Shown here: one piece after another, positions 32,354-41,958 of the stretch | How positions within the stretch are numbered: the stretch's first letter is position 1 | Layout: each line of letters starts with the position of its first letter | Assembly: GCF_004152845.1 (NCBI RefSeq) | Contig: NZ_SEON01000009.1 | Span: forward strand, 62,001 to 126,000 | Origin: Sphingobium fuliginis | Lineage (GTDB): Bacteria; Pseudomonadota; Alphaproteobacteria; Sphingomonadales; Sphingomonadaceae | DNA length: 64,000 nucleotides | Reading direction: 5' to 3' | The notes under the pieces: generated by a model | The model's input: the letters and a program-made list of their open reading frames with translations, nothing else | The model's database searches: none | What the model was told of the DNA's origin: nothing | Position numbers and translations under genes: made by a program

Positions 32354-33580
32354 TCACTTCGTTGCGCGCCTGAAATTCGCCTTCAGCACCTTCCCGCCGG
32401 TCTGCAAGTCATCAAGGTAGTTCGACCAGTGCCGCATCATCCTGACACGCTCGTCCCAATGAGTGCCGCGCGCATACGCTCGTCGAACATCATTGGATTC
32501 GACATGCGCCAACTGGCGTTCGATGGCGTCCGGATGCCACTTGCCCATTTCGTTCAGGAGCGTGCTTGCGGTGGCCCGGAACCCATGGGCCGTCACCTCG
32601 TCTTTCCCGAACCCGAGCCGTCGCAGCGCGGCATTGAGAGTATTGTCGGTAATCGGTCGATCAGCGGAACGAACGCTGGGGAAGAGATATTTGCCGCTGC
32701 CGGTAATCGGTTCCAGTTCGGCCAGCATGTCCAGGACTTGCTGCGTGAGCGGCACTTTATGGGGACGACGCATCTTCGTCTTCGCCGCCGGGATGGTCCA
32801 GACGGCCGCCTCGAAATCGAATTCCTTCCATTCAGCCATTCGCAGTTCGCCAGGGCGCGGGAACATATGCGGCAGCATCTTCAGCGCGATTCGCACAGTG
32901 GGCTGGCCGTCATGGGCATCGACCGCGCGAAGGAGGCCGCCAAGTGCCTTGGGCTCCAGGATCGCCGCCCGGTGTTGCGGCTTCGGCGTTATTAGCGCGC
33001 CGCGAAGATCGACGGCCACGTCCCGCTGCGCGCGCCCGGTCACGATCGCGTAGCGAAAGATCGTGCCGAAGGTGCTGCGAAGGCGGTTTGCCGTCTCATA
33101 CCGCCCGCGCACCTCAACCGTGCGGAGGACTTCCAGCAATTCGGGTGCAGTGAGGTCTGCGATGGGCCGGTTGCCAATGAGTGGGTAGGCGAGATCGAGC
33201 AGCCAGCGCATCTTCTGGAGCGTCTTGGACGCACGCCCCTCGATCTCAAGGCGGGCAAGCCACTCATCGGCGATCGCCTTGAAGGTTTCCTCTGATTTGG
33301 CCTTTGCCTCGCGAACCTTGGCCTTCCGCACTTCAGCCGGGTCTTGCCCGTCCGCCAGCGCTTCCCGCGCCGCCGTTCTCTTCTCGCGAGCCTTGGCGAG
33401 AGATACTTCGGGGTAGCTGCCAAAGGAGAGCGTCTTCTGTTTTCCGAGGAAGCTGTAGTTCATCCGCCAGAGGCGGCCGCCCGTCTCCTTGACCAGAAGA
33501 TATAGGCCCAAGCCATCGGTCAGCTTGTATGGCTTATCCTTTGATTTTGCTGCATTTATCGCCGTCACCGTGAGGGCCAT
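32354..33580 (-). CDS. int: P4-type tyrosine recombinase (island integrase)
   Basis: A 408-residue site-specific recombinase with an N-terminal DUF4102 arm-binding domain (TVTAINAAKSKDKPYKLTDG and YSFLGKQKTLSFGSYPEVSL) and a C-terminal catalytic domain. Visible catalytic residues are Arg in FPRPGELRMAEW (near residue 240), His-x-x-Arg in TAHGFRATAS (near 330) and the nucleophilic Tyr in VRRAYARG (near 368). I chose ATG 33580; ATG 33583 is equally possible. It lies 174 bases from the 3' end of tRNA-Phe, the standard place for the integrase of a tRNA-targeting island. Confidence 0.93.
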   Translation of the reverse strand: MALTVTAINAAKSKDKPYKLTDGLGLYLLVKETGGRLWRMNYSFLGKQKTLSFGSYPEVSLAKAREKRTAAREALADGQDPAEVRKAKVREAKAKSEETFKAIADEWLARLEIEGRASKTLQKMRWLLDLAYPLIGNRPIADLTAPELLEVLRTVEVRGRYETANRLRSTFGTIFRYAIVTGRAQRDVAVDLRGALITPKPQHRAAILEPKALGGLLRAVDAHDGQPTVRIALKMLPHMFPRPGELRMAEWKEFDFEAAVWTIPAAKTKMRRPHKVPLTQQVLDMLAELEPITGSGKYLFPSVRSADRPITDNTLNAALRRLGFGKDEVTAHGFRATASTLLNEMGKWHPDAIERQLAHVESNDVRRAYARGTHWDERVRMMRHWSNYLDDLQTGGKVLKANFRRATK

Positions 33581-33753
33581 CATGGTATCTCCGAAATGGC
33601 AAATTGCCGGATACCATGAAAATACCATGATCAGGGGGTGGCTGACAGTGCACCCCCGGGGACGTGGGGGGACGAGGGGCTATTGAAAAACCCACGTTTT
33701 CCGCCATTTTCTGGATGGCACTGGACGCTGCTGGATGAGGAAAAAAGAACAAA

Positions 33754-33829
33754 TGGTGCCCGGGGACGGAGTCGAACCGCCGACACTGCGATTTTCAGTC
33801 GCATGCTCTACCAACTGAGCTACCCGGGC
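33754..33829 (-). tRNA. tRNA-Phe (anticodon GAA), probable island attachment site
   Basis: The minus strand folds as a tRNA: acceptor GCCCGGG / CCCGGGC plus A, encoded CCA, D-arm GCTCAGTTGGTAGAGC, anticodon loop CTGAAAA with GAA, and T-arm GGCGGTTCGACTCCGTC. The integrase reads away from the 3' end of this tRNA on the same strand, so the island occupies the lower-coordinate side. Confidence 0.97.
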
Positions 33830-33880
33830 ACGGGCGACGGTGAGGACCACCTGTCGTTTGGTGAGGCGTGCCTATAGGCA

Positions 33881-34075
33881 TCAGGCCGGGGTGCTGTCTA
33901 CCCCATCTTCGTCACTTTTTTTCATCTCGTCTGAAGCAGGTGCGCCGGGGACGCGGTAGCCCTCGCCCAGCCATTGCAGAAGGTCGCGATCGCGGCAGGC
34001 CTTTCCGCAGAAAGGGCGGGTTTCGGGGTGCGAGGGCTGGCCGCAGATCGGGCAGGAGGAGGCTTTAGAAGACAT
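33881..34075 (-). CDS. yacG: DNA gyrase inhibitor YacG
   Basis: A 64-residue zinc protein with CPICGQ and CGKACRDRDLLQWL, the paired cysteine motifs of YacG, which binds GyrB and limits supercoiling in E. coli. An acidic tail follows. The start overlaps the end of the RNase gene by 11 bases, so the two are probably co-transcribed. Confidence 0.9.
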   Translation of the reverse strand: MSSKASSCPICGQPSHPETRPFCGKACRDRDLLQWLGEGYRVPGAPASDEMKKSDEDGVDSTPA

Positions 34076-35054
34076 GGCCGGCCGATATGGTTAGTGCCGC
34101 GTCCGCCTTCAAGCCGATCACGCCGCCGCGGCGTTTGGCGAGCTGTTCGATCCAGTCGGTCGCCTTGTGCAGGCGGTCGATGATCGCAGGCGCTGCCGTG
34201 ATCGTCGCGGGGCCGCCATTGCCGTGGCGCTCGGCGCGGCGCAGCAGCGCCAGGGCCGCCGTCTCGACCGGGTCGGCGCGGAGCAGTTCCATGAGGTTCA
34301 TGCGTTCCCGGCGGCGGATGATCTGGACGAAGCCGAAGCCGTTGACCGCCGTGCGCTCGAAGGGGAGCGGCAGATATTTGTCGATCTGGGCGGAGGCGAC
34401 GGCGCGCTCGTCCTTGTTGTTCATCGTCGGCAGGTCGATGCCGATCGAGCCGGTCAGGCCCATGCGGCGGATCGCCTGCGCCGCCAGCTTCGCGCCCTTG
34501 GGGCCGAGCTTGGCCGGGGGCAGGGAGCCGTCGACGTCGATCAGGATCATCGCGGGCGTGGGGAAGATGCGCAGCGCCGCTTCCTCCGTGCCGATCTCGC
34601 CGGAGATCGCCTCTTCCATCAGTTCGCTCCAGCCATGGGCTTCGAAGCGGTCTTCCTCATGCGCGGGGCAGGGGATGATGGGCAGGCCGGTGGCGCGCAG
34701 GCGCTGGAGCAGGCTGGGGGCGGGATGCGCCTTGGAGCCGGGCTGGGCAATGCGCGCCTTGGCGAGCTTGGCGCGCCCTTCCTCCGGGATGGCTTCGCGC
34801 AGGATTTCGAGGAGGATTGTCGCGCCCTCCGCGATCTTCGGGGGGATGGGTTCGACCAGCACTTCCTCGCCGGAGATCAGGCGGGCGATGCCGCGCTTCT
34901 TCGGGATGACGGTGCGGATAAGCTTGCCCTGTATGACCGCACCGGCACGGGCGGCGTCGCTTTCCCGCTCGATCTGCGCTTCGACCAGCCGGCCCTTTTC
35001 GATCAGCGCGGCGCGGGCCTCGCCAATGCCTTCTTCGTAGAGCCATTCGGCCAT
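34065..35054 (-). CDS. Ribonuclease E/G family protein
   Basis: A 329-residue short RNase E/G-like protein. The catalytic-core regions AMILIDVDGSLPPAK and GIDLPTMNNKDERA carry the acidic residues that bind the metal, and the S1-like region is reduced (EAQIERESDAARAGAVIQGK). It is much shorter than RNase E (about 900-1000) or RNase G (about 490) and matches the compact sphingomonad form beside maf and yacG. Likely role: processing of rRNA or mRNA. Confidence 0.85.
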   Translation of the reverse strand: MAEWLYEEGIGEARAALIEKGRLVEAQIERESDAARAGAVIQGKLIRTVIPKKRGIARLISGEEVLVEPIPPKIAEGATILLEILREAIPEEGRAKLAKARIAQPGSKAHPAPSLLQRLRATGLPIIPCPAHEEDRFEAHGWSELMEEAISGEIGTEEAALRIFPTPAMILIDVDGSLPPAKLGPKGAKLAAQAIRRMGLTGSIGIDLPTMNNKDERAVASAQIDKYLPLPFERTAVNGFGFVQIIRRRERMNLMELLRADPVETAALALLRRAERHGNGGPATITAAPAIIDRLHKATDWIEQLAKRRGGVIGLKADAALTISAGHVF

Positions 35055-35060
35055 GTGTGG

Positions 35061-35633
35061 TTAGTCCAGTGGATAGCCCGCTGCCTTGAGCAGCGCGCGG
35101 GTTTCGTAGAGGGGCAGGCCCATGATCGCGCTGTGGCTGCCCTGCATGGCGCGGATGAGTCCGGCGGCGCGGCCCTGTATCGCATAGCCGCCCGCCTTGC
35201 CGCGCCATTCTTCAGAAGCGATATAGGCTTCGATTTCGGGGCGATCGAGCCGTTTGAACGTGACGATATTGGTCGAGAGGCGGTGGCGGGCCTTGCCCTC
35301 CGCGTCGATCAGGGTGATTGCGCTGAAGACGCGATGGCGGCGGCCGGACAGGAGTTGGAGGCACTCGCGCGCTTCGGCTTCCGTTTCCGTCTTGGGCAGG
35401 ATGCGGCGACCGGCGGCGACCACCGTGTCGCCAGACAGGACCAAGGCGCCGGGGTGACGCCCTGCCACCAGCGCGCCCTTTTCGGCGGCGACGCGAGCGG
35501 CGTAGGCGGCGGGAAGTTCGCCCTTCCGGGGTGTTTCGTCGAGGTCGGCCGGGTCCACCGCGTCCGGAGACGCGCCGATCTGACCCAGAAGTTCACACCG
35601 TCTGGGAGAAGCCGAAGCAAGGATGAGCCGCAT
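35061..35633 (-). CDS. maf: Maf-like nucleoside triphosphate pyrophosphatase
   Basis: A 190-residue Maf/Ham1-fold protein: LILASASPRRCELLGQIG at the N-terminus, the ARVAAEKGA segment, and VLSGDTVVAAGRRILPKTE. Maf proteins hydrolyse dTTP, UTP or modified nucleotides to monophosphates. Only six bases separate it from the RNase gene downstream. Confidence 0.92.
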   Translation of the reverse strand: MRLILASASPRRCELLGQIGASPDAVDPADLDETPRKGELPAAYAARVAAEKGALVAGRHPGALVLSGDTVVAAGRRILPKTETEAEARECLQLLSGRRHRVFSAITLIDAEGKARHRLSTNIVTFKRLDRPEIEAYIASEEWRGKAGGYAIQGRAAGLIRAMQGSHSAIMGLPLYETRALLKAAGYPLD

Positions 35634-35645
35634 GCGTGAGGCGGC

Positions 35646-35864
35646 TTATTTGAAGCGGTAGGTGATCCGACCCTTGGTCAGGTCGTAGGGGGTCAGTTCG
35701 ACCAGCACTTCGTCGCCCACCAGCACGCGGATGCGATTCTTGCGCATCTTGCCGGCAGTGTGGCCGAGGATCTCGTGATCATTTTCAAGCCGCACGCGGA
35801 ACATGGCGTTGGGGAGAAGCTCCACAACCTGTCCGCGCATTTCAAGCAGTTCTTCTTTTGCCAT
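35646..35864 (-). CDS. infA: Translation initiation factor IF-1
   Basis: A 72-residue S1/OB-fold protein, the normal IF-1 length: [20 protein letters not shown] and [20 protein letters not shown]. The ATG at 35864 is the family start; the longer frame from 35906 is not supported. It lies upstream of maf on the same strand. Confidence 0.97.
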   Translation of the reverse strand: MAKEELLEMRGQVVELLPNAMFRVRLENDHEILGHTAGKMRKNRIRVLVGDEVLVELTPYDLTKGRITYRFK

Positions 35865-35923
35865 AATATCCTGGAAAGCCGAAAAATCGCGCCGCCATAG
35901 CGCCAAAATGCGGAAAAAGAAAG

Positions 35924-37213
35924 TCAGGCGGGACGTCCGAACTTTTCACCGGCTTTTTGAAGCACCGCGAAGACGTGATCGAGCTGATCTGCGTCAAGGC
36001 AATAGGGCGGCATCAGATAGATGGTGTTTCCCAGCGGCCGCAGCAAGAGGCCGTTTTCATGGGCAAAGGCGCGCAGGCGCGGCGCGACGTCGGACAGATA
36101 GCCGGCGTCCGGCGTGATCAGGTCGATGGCGGCGATGGCGCCCAGCCGGCGAGCCTTGGCAAAGGCGGGATGCGCGCCGAGTTCTTCGAGTCGATCCGCC
36201 ATGGCCTGGCCGAGAGTTGCGATGCGGCCAAGCACATCCTCCTCCCGCCAGATGGCGAGATTGGCGGCGGCGGCGGCGCAGGCGATGGCGTTGGCCGTGT
36301 AGCTGCTGGAATGGTAGAAAAGGCGGGCGCGGTCGGTGGACCTGTGCGCGTCGAAGATGCGCGGCGTGGCGAGCGTCGCGGCGAGCGGGATCGCGCCGCC
36401 GGTGATGCCCTTCGCCACGGCCATGATGTCCGGCACCACGCCGGCCTGATCGCAGGCGAAAAGGGCGCCGGTGCGGCCCCAGCCGGTCATCACCTCGTCC
36501 GCGATGAAAAGGACGTCGTGGCGCGCGCAGATCGCCGCCATGTCCCGCAGGACGGAAGGCGGGTAGATCAGCATCCCCCCTGCCCCCAGGATCAGCGGTT
36601 CGACGATGAAGGCGGCCGGCCTTTGCGCGCAGGCGGCCTCCAGCGCGTCGAGCGTCGCCTGTTCCTTGCCCTCATGGGGAAAGGGGACCGTGTCCACATC
36701 GAACAGCAGCGGCGACCAGGCGGCGTTATAGACCCCGCGTTCCCCCACCGACATGGCGCCGATGGTGTCGCCATGATAGCTGTGCTGGAGGACGAGGATG
36801 CGGTGGCGCGGGTCGGAAAGGCCGTCCAGCGCCCGGTTGTGCCAGTAGCCAAGCGCCATTTTCAGCGCCACTTCGACCGCCGTGGAGCCGCTGTCCGAGA
36901 AGAAGGCATGAGCGAGCGGGTCGCGGTCCGCGGCCCTGGGGGCCAGTTCGATCAGCCCGCGCGCCACCTCCTCCGCTGGTTCATGGGTGTAGCCGGCGAA
37001 GATCAGCTGGTCGAGCCGCCCGGCCTGCCCGGCGATCGCCGCGGCGATCCGGGGATGGCAATGGCCGTGGGTCGTGACCCACCAGCTTGAAATGCAGTCG
37101 ATCAGCGTGCCGCCGTCGGCCAGATGCAGCAAAGCCCCCTCGGCCCGGCGGACGAGGGGGATCGGCTCGTTCAAGCCATGCTGGAAAAAAGGGTGCCAGA
37201 CGGGAGAGGTCAT
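35924..37213 (-). CDS. bioA: Adenosylmethionine-8-amino-7-oxononanoate aminotransferase
   Basis: A 429-residue class III aminotransferase of biotin synthesis that converts 8-amino-7-oxononanoate to 7,8-diaminopelargonate. The PLP lysine lies in [16 protein letters not shown]. Other markers are [33 protein letters not shown] and [17 protein letters not shown]. bioD and bioF follow about 3 kb away, separated by two unrelated genes. Confidence 0.95.
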   Translation of the reverse strand: MTSPVWHPFFQHGLNEPIPLVRRAEGALLHLADGGTLIDCISSWWVTTHGHCHPRIAAAIAGQAGRLDQLIFAGYTHEPAEEVARGLIELAPRAADRDPLAHAFFSDSGSTAVEVALKMALGYWHNRALDGLSDPRHRILVLQHSYHGDTIGAMSVGERGVYNAAWSPLLFDVDTVPFPHEGKEQATLDALEAACAQRPAAFIVEPLILGAGGMLIYPPSVLRDMAAICARHDVLFIADEVMTGWGRTGALFACDQAGVVPDIMAVAKGITGGAIPLAATLATPRIFDAHRSTDRARLFYHSSSYTANAIACAAAAANLAIWREEDVLGRIATLGQAMADRLEELGAHPAFAKARRLGAIAAIDLITPDAGYLSDVAPRLRAFAHENGLLLRPLGNTIYLMPPYCLDADQLDHVFAVLQKAGEKFGRPA

Positions 37214-37269
37214 GGCCGCTGCTTAGGCCGATGACCTCCCCCAATGCAATGATGCTTCCAACGCCGCGC

Positions 37270-37689
37270 TTACTGGGCGGGCGGCGTGGTCGGCGAAGCC
37301 GGAGCCGCACCGGCCGCAGGCGCCGCCGGAGCGGCGGGCGCGGACGGAGCCGCCGCCTGGATCTTCTGCTGGAGCGCGGGGTCAGCCGCAGCCGCCTGGC
37401 CGATCTGGTTGAACTTTTCCGGCGGAATGCCGGACGCCTGAAGCGCGGCCAGCATCTTGGGCTGCTTGTCGGCTTCAGCGATGGACGTATCCTGCTGAAT
37501 TTTCGTCACCTCGACCGCAGCGGCGGCGAACTGCTTGATCTCCGCATCGCTGAACGTGCTCGCGCCCGCCGCCGCTGGAGCAGCCGGGGCGGCGGGAGCG
37601 GCAGCGCCCTGCGCCAGCGCCGGGCCTGCGACCGCCAGCGCGATCGAGGCCATGCCGCTTTTCAGAATGATTGATTTCAGACCCGTCAA
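37270..37689 (-). CDS. Secreted Ala/Pro-rich DUF4168-like protein
   Basis: A 139-residue exported protein. A TTG start at 37689 is chosen because GAGGAG lies seven bases upstream and it gives a proper signal peptide (LKSIILKSGMASIALAVAGP, cut near ALAQ). The central domain (FSDAEIKQFAAAAVEVTKIQ, then PPEKFNQIGQAAAADPALQQ) resembles DUF4168. Low-complexity Ala/Pro tracts flank it on both sides. Function unknown. Confidence 0.75.
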   Translation of the reverse strand: MTGLKSIILKSGMASIALAVAGPALAQGAAAPAAPAAPAAAGASTFSDAEIKQFAAAAVEVTKIQQDTSIAEADKQPKMLAALQASGIPPEKFNQIGQAAAADPALQQKIQAAAPSAPAAPAAPAAGAAPASPTTPPAQ

Positions 37690-37864
37690 AATGCTTCTCC
37701 TCAAACTTGCACAGACTTTGAACGCCAAGCTGAGGAAGAGGTTGAACCGATAAAAGGGCGATCCGACAAAATGTTGCATTTAAGAGACGGTCAACAAAGA
37801 AAATGCGGTTAATCGCCCGTAACTCACGATTCATCGTCCGATGAAATCATTACGTAACAAGAAC

Positions 37865-37894
37865 GAAAATGGGGCCGGAATCACTTCCGGCCCC
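37865..37894 (-). terminator. Terminator of the M13 peptidase gene
   Basis: GGGGCCGGAA-GTGA-TTCCGGCCCC on the minus strand, a perfect 10-bp stem, is followed by ATTTTCGTT. It lies 12 bases after the stop codon. Confidence 0.88.
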
Positions 37895-37906
37895 CGCTCC
37901 ATATCC

Positions 37907-39934
37907 TTACCAGATCTTCACGCGATCTTGCGGTGCAAGATAGATCTTGCCGCCCGCATCAGGCTTGAAAGCCGCATACCACTGATCGAAGTTGCGTACG
38001 GTGTCGGTACGATATTGCGATGGCGAATGCGGATCGGTGACGAGCCGCTGGCGCAGATTGGGTTCGCGATAATTGCGCCGCCACACCTGCGCCCAGCCCA
38101 GGAAGAAGCGCTCGTCGCCGGTGGTGCCGTCGATCACCGGCGCGGGCTTGCCGCCCAGGGATGCGTGATAGGCGTCGAGCGCCACCGCGACTCCGGCCAG
38201 GTCCCCGATATTCTCGCCCAGGGTGAAGGCGCCCTTCACATGCGCGCCCGGGAAGGGTTCATAGGCGTCATATTGCTTGACCAGCCTGTCGGTCAGCGCC
38301 TTGAAATTGGCGACGTCCTGATCGCTCCACCATTGGTTGAGCTTGCCGGTCTCATCATATTTCGCGCCCTGATCGTCGAAATGATGGCTGAGTTCATGGC
38401 CGATCACCGCGCCGATGCCGCCATAATTGACCGCCGGATCGGCATGGGGATCGAAGAAGGGCGGTTGCAGAATGGCGGCGGGGAAGACGATCTCCACCAT
38501 GCCGAAATTGGCGTAGGCGTTGATCTCCATCGGGGTCATGCCCCATTCCCAGCGATAAATGGGCTTGCCGAGCTTGCCCATCTGATAGTCGAACTCATAC
38601 TGGTTCGACCGCAGCGCATTGCCGAACAGGTCGCCGCGCTGCATCGTCAGGCCGCTATAGTCGCGCCATTTGTCGGGATAGCCGATCTTGGGCGTGAAGG
38701 CCGCCAGCTTCTTGTGGGCGCGGGCCTTGGCGGCGTCGCTCATCCAGGTGAGACCGTCGATGCGGCGGCCCATGGCGGCGATCACGTTCCTGACGAGCTG
38801 GTCCATCGCCGCCTTGGTTTCGGGCGGAAAATATTTGGCGACATAGACCTTGCCCACTTCCTCTCCCATGGAGGATTTGAGGAAGTCCACCGCCCGCTTC
38901 CAGCGCGCCTCGCGCTCCGGCGTGCCTGAGAGGGTGGTGCCGTAGAAGGCGAAATTCTCATTGGCGACCGCGTCCGGCAACTGGTCGGCAAAGCCGTGCA
39001 GCGTGCGCAGCAGCAGCGCGTCCTTGAGCACGCCGACCGGGGTCTTGGCGATCAGCGCGGCTTCCCCGGCCACGGCGCTGGGCTGCGACACCAGCAGATC
39101 CTTGGGCGCGAGCCTGTTGGCGGCGAAAAAGGCGGCGAAGTCGAAGCCCGGCGCGGCCTTTTGCAGATCGGCCAGCGTCATCTTGTTATAGGTCTTGTCG
39201 GCGTCGCGGCTGTCGACCTGGGTCCAGTGGACCTTGGCCACTTCCGTTTCGAACGCCATCAGCGCGGCGGCGCGGGCCTTGGCATCACTTTCTCCCGCTA
39301 GGGTCAGCATCTTTTCCAGATGCGCGACATAGGCGGTGCGGATCGCCGCCATCTTGGCGTCGGGTTCCAGGTAGAAGTCGCGGTCGGGCAGGCCCAGGCC
39401 CGACTGGTGCAGGACGAGGATGTAGGTTTCCGGGTCCTTGTCGTCCTGATTGACGTAGAAGCCGAAGGGGCCGTCGATGCCGGCGCGGGCGGCTTCGGCG
39501 GCGAGCCGGGCATAGGACGCCTTGTCCTTCACCGCCCCGATCTTCGCGAGCCACGGCTTGACGGGGTTCAGGCCCTTCTTCTCCACCGTCGCGGCGTCGA
39601 GATAGCTGGCATAGGCATTGCCGATCTTGCTGTTCGGATCGCCCTGCGCGGCGTCGAGAATGGCCTTGGTCCGTTCGCGGGACAGATCGTCCAGCGTGTT
39701 GAAAGCGCCGTAATTGGACTTGTCGGCGGGGATGGGCGTGTTCTTCGCCCAGCTACCGTTGGCGTAGTCGTAGAAATCGTCGCCGGGCTTCACCGACCTG
39801 TCCATGCCGGCGCTGTCGAAGCCGTAGCTGCCATAGGTGGGCTTTGCGGCGGGGTCGGTCGTCTGACCGGTCTGGGCCACGGACGCGCCTGCGGCCAGCG
39901 CAACTGCCGCCGCGCCGAGGAGGAGATATTTCAT
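37907..39934 (-). CDS. M13-family metallopeptidase, exported
   Basis: A 675-residue neprilysin-like zinc peptidase. A signal peptide (KYLLLGAAAVALAAGASVAQ) is followed by the M13 N-terminal domain. The zinc motif HELSH is in AVIGHELSHHFDDQG, the third ligand in TLGENIGDLAGVAVAL, and NAYANFGMVEIVFPAAILQP is the substrate-binding region. M13 enzymes of this type act in the periplasm on peptides. The start is the ATG at 39934 behind GGGAAAG. Confidence 0.93.
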   Translation of the reverse strand: MKYLLLGAAAVALAAGASVAQTGQTTDPAAKPTYGSYGFDSAGMDRSVKPGDDFYDYANGSWAKNTPIPADKSNYGAFNTLDDLSRERTKAILDAAQGDPNSKIGNAYASYLDAATVEKKGLNPVKPWLAKIGAVKDKASYARLAAEAARAGIDGPFGFYVNQDDKDPETYILVLHQSGLGLPDRDFYLEPDAKMAAIRTAYVAHLEKMLTLAGESDAKARAAALMAFETEVAKVHWTQVDSRDADKTYNKMTLADLQKAAPGFDFAAFFAANRLAPKDLLVSQPSAVAGEAALIAKTPVGVLKDALLLRTLHGFADQLPDAVANENFAFYGTTLSGTPEREARWKRAVDFLKSSMGEEVGKVYVAKYFPPETKAAMDQLVRNVIAAMGRRIDGLTWMSDAAKARAHKKLAAFTPKIGYPDKWRDYSGLTMQRGDLFGNALRSNQYEFDYQMGKLGKPIYRWEWGMTPMEINAYANFGMVEIVFPAAILQPPFFDPHADPAVNYGGIGAVIGHELSHHFDDQGAKYDETGKLNQWWSDQDVANFKALTDRLVKQYDAYEPFPGAHVKGAFTLGENIGDLAGVAVALDAYHASLGGKPAPVIDGTTGDERFFLGWAQVWRRNYREPNLRQRLVTDPHSPSQYRTDTVRNFDQWYAAFKPDAGGKIYLAPQDRVKIW

Positions 39935-40044
39935 CAAAGCTTTCCCTTGCTTTATGCGATGCAGGGAATTGAGCGCTTCGAAGCGAGGATGTCCATGTCG
40001 TTTGTCGAAAAACTTGGGCGTTTTCCGCTTTGCCTCACCGGTCT

Positions 40045-40662
40045 TTAGCCGGGCAGACGGATCGATGCTGCGAAAGCCGTCCGCAACTGCCCCGCATCCA
40101 GCGGATCGAGACAGGGCAGGCGGCCAAGGCTGGGCACCTGGCCCAGCAGCGGAACGATCCGTTCATTTTCCTCATGCGGTTCGCCGATGAAGACGATGCC
40201 GGCGATGGGGATGGCCCGCGCCCGCAGGGCCTCCAGGCTGAGCAGGCTGTGGTTGATGGTGCCAAGCCCCGTCCGCGCGCAAAGGATCGCGGGCAGGCCC
40301 CAATGCGCGAACAGGTCGATCATCAGCATCCTGTCGCTGACCGGCACCATCAGGCCGCCGGCGCCCTCGACCACCAGCGGGCCGTCCACCTTCGGCAGGG
40401 CAAGCCGGTCAAGCGCGATCTCCACCCCGTCGATCCGCGCCGCCAGATGGGGGGAGGCGGGCGTGGTGAGGCGATAGGCTTCGGGCAGGATATGCGCCGG
40501 AGGCAGGCCCGACAGCGCGGCGACCCGCTCCCTGTCGCCCTCCGGATCGACGCCCGCCTGCACCGGCTTCCAATAATGGGCGCCAAGGGCACCCGCCAGG
40601 CCGGCGGCAAAGACCGTCTTGCCGATGTCCGTATCGGTGCCCGTGACGATGAAGCCGCTCAC
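40045..40662 (-). CDS. bioD: Dethiobiotin synthetase
   Basis: A 205-residue ATP-dependent carboxylase that closes the ureido ring of dethiobiotin. The P-loop is GTDTDIGKT at residues 7-15. YWKPVQAGVD and LVVEGAGGLMVPVSD are further signatures. The ATG overlaps the bioF stop by four bases. Confidence 0.95.
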   Translation of the reverse strand: MSGFIVTGTDTDIGKTVFAAGLAGALGAHYWKPVQAGVDPEGDRERVAALSGLPPAHILPEAYRLTTPASPHLAARIDGVEIALDRLALPKVDGPLVVEGAGGLMVPVSDRMLMIDLFAHWGLPAILCARTGLGTINHSLLSLEALRARAIPIAGIVFIGEPHEENERIVPLLGQVPSLGRLPCLDPLDAGQLRTAFAASIRLPG

Positions 40663-41783
40663 GTCGCCACCCGCCGCAAAATGTCGCCCAGGGCGGCGAT
40701 GTCGGCGCGCCCCACGTTCAGCGTCAGCGAGATGCGCAGCCGGCTGGTGCCCGGCGGCACCGTCGGCGGACGGATGCCGCGCACGTCGAAGCCGGCCTCC
40801 TGCAAGGCGGCGGCGGTGGCCATGGCGCGGCGGTCCTCGCCCAATATCACCGGCACGATCTGGCTGCGCGGGCTTGGCAGGCCGAGCGGCGCGCAGATAT
40901 TCTCGCCCGCATCGACCATCAGCGTCTTCAGCCGCTCGCGCAGGTCGCCCGCCTGCTCGATCCGGTCCAGCGCGGCGGAGACCGCCACCGCCATCAGCGG
41001 CGACGGCGCGGTCGAGAAGATGAAGGCGCGCGCCCGGTTGATGAGGTAATCGATCAGAATGCGCGGCCCGCAGATCAGCGCGCCCTCCACGCCCATCGCC
41101 TTGCCGCAGGTGTGCAGCGTCACGACATTGTGCAGCCCGTCCAGCCCGGCCGACAGGCCCCGTCCGGAAGGGCCGAAGACGCCGGTGCCATGGGCCTCGT
41201 CCAGGATCAGCATGGCGTCATGCCTGGCCGCCAGCGTCGCGAGGTCGCCGAGCGGCGCCATGTCGCCGTCCATCGAATAGAGCGTTTCGACCGCGATCCA
41301 CACCCGCCCCTTGCCGCCCTCCTGCCGCCAGGCGGCGATCAGGTCGGCAAAGCTTTGCACATCATTGTGGCGGGCGAAGACGGCCGCGGCCTTCGACATG
41401 CGGATGCCGTCATGGACGCTGGCGTGAATCAGCTCGTCCGCGACGATTAGGTCGCCGCGCTGCGGCAGGGTGGAGAACAGCGCCAGATTGGCGGCAAAGC
41501 CGTTGGCCATGAACAGCGCCGCCTGGGTCCGGAAGAAAGCGGCGGCCTTCGCCTCCAGCCCTTCATGTTCGGGCGCGTTGCCGCGCAGCAGGCGCGATCC
41601 GCCGGACCCCACCGGCACCCCGCGCGCCACGGCATCGGCCACGGCCTGACCGATGATCGGATCGCCCGCCAAGCCGAGATAGTCGTTGGAAGCGAAGTCG
41701 CGCCCGGCGCGAGGCGTCAGGCTGCGCAGGCGGCCGCGCTTTTCCAGCGCGGCGAGCTGCGAACGGAAGGGTTCGCTGGTCAT
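40659..41783 (-). CDS. bioF: 8-amino-7-oxononanoate synthase
   Basis: A 374-residue PLP enzyme that condenses pimeloyl-CoA or ACP with alanine. The PLP lysine is in LHTCGKAMGVEGALICG, and DFASNDYLGLAGDP and LILDEAHGTGVFGPSGRG are conserved. The start is the ATG at 41783; longer frames add unrelated residues. It forms a two-gene operon with bioD. Confidence 0.95.
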   Translation of the reverse strand: MTSEPFRSQLAALEKRGRLRSLTPRAGRDFASNDYLGLAGDPIIGQAVADAVARGVPVGSGGSRLLRGNAPEHEGLEAKAAAFFRTQAALFMANGFAANLALFSTLPQRGDLIVADELIHASVHDGIRMSKAAAVFARHNDVQSFADLIAAWRQEGGKGRVWIAVETLYSMDGDMAPLGDLATLAARHDAMLILDEAHGTGVFGPSGRGLSAGLDGLHNVVTLHTCGKAMGVEGALICGPRILIDYLINRARAFIFSTAPSPLMAVAVSAALDRIEQAGDLRERLKTLMVDAGENICAPLGLPSPRSQIVPVILGEDRRAMATAAALQEAGFDVRGIRPPTVPPGTSRLRISLTLNVGRADIAALGDILRRVAT

Positions 41784-41958
41784 GGCGCGGCCTATAGGCC
41801 CGCGGAGCGGGAGCGGGCAAGCCCGACCGCCGATCCGCCGTCCGGCTTTGGCACGGTGGGGCGGATAGCGGGCGTTCGCGTTCGGTTCAGGTGAACCGTG
41901 CCCCTGCCTTCGCGGGAGCACGGCGCATTATGAGAAAAGCTGAAAGGCAGAAACCACC

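Noticed and set aside
13684..33580. Looked for CRISPR arrays
   Set aside because: No regularly spaced direct repeats with unique spacers and no cas genes were found. The phased hipB sites are operators, not an array.
33648..33768. CCCGGGGACG occurs at 33656-33665 and again in the tRNA-Phe 3' end at 33759-33768; considered as an attachment repeat
   Set aside because: Only ten bases match, both copies lie on the same side of the island, and GC-rich runs make chance likely. The true partner site should be at the far left end.
34167..35639. A 490-codon plus-strand frame opposite the RNase E/G-family and maf genes
   Set aside because: Shadow frame; the opposite strand encodes two recognisable enzymes.
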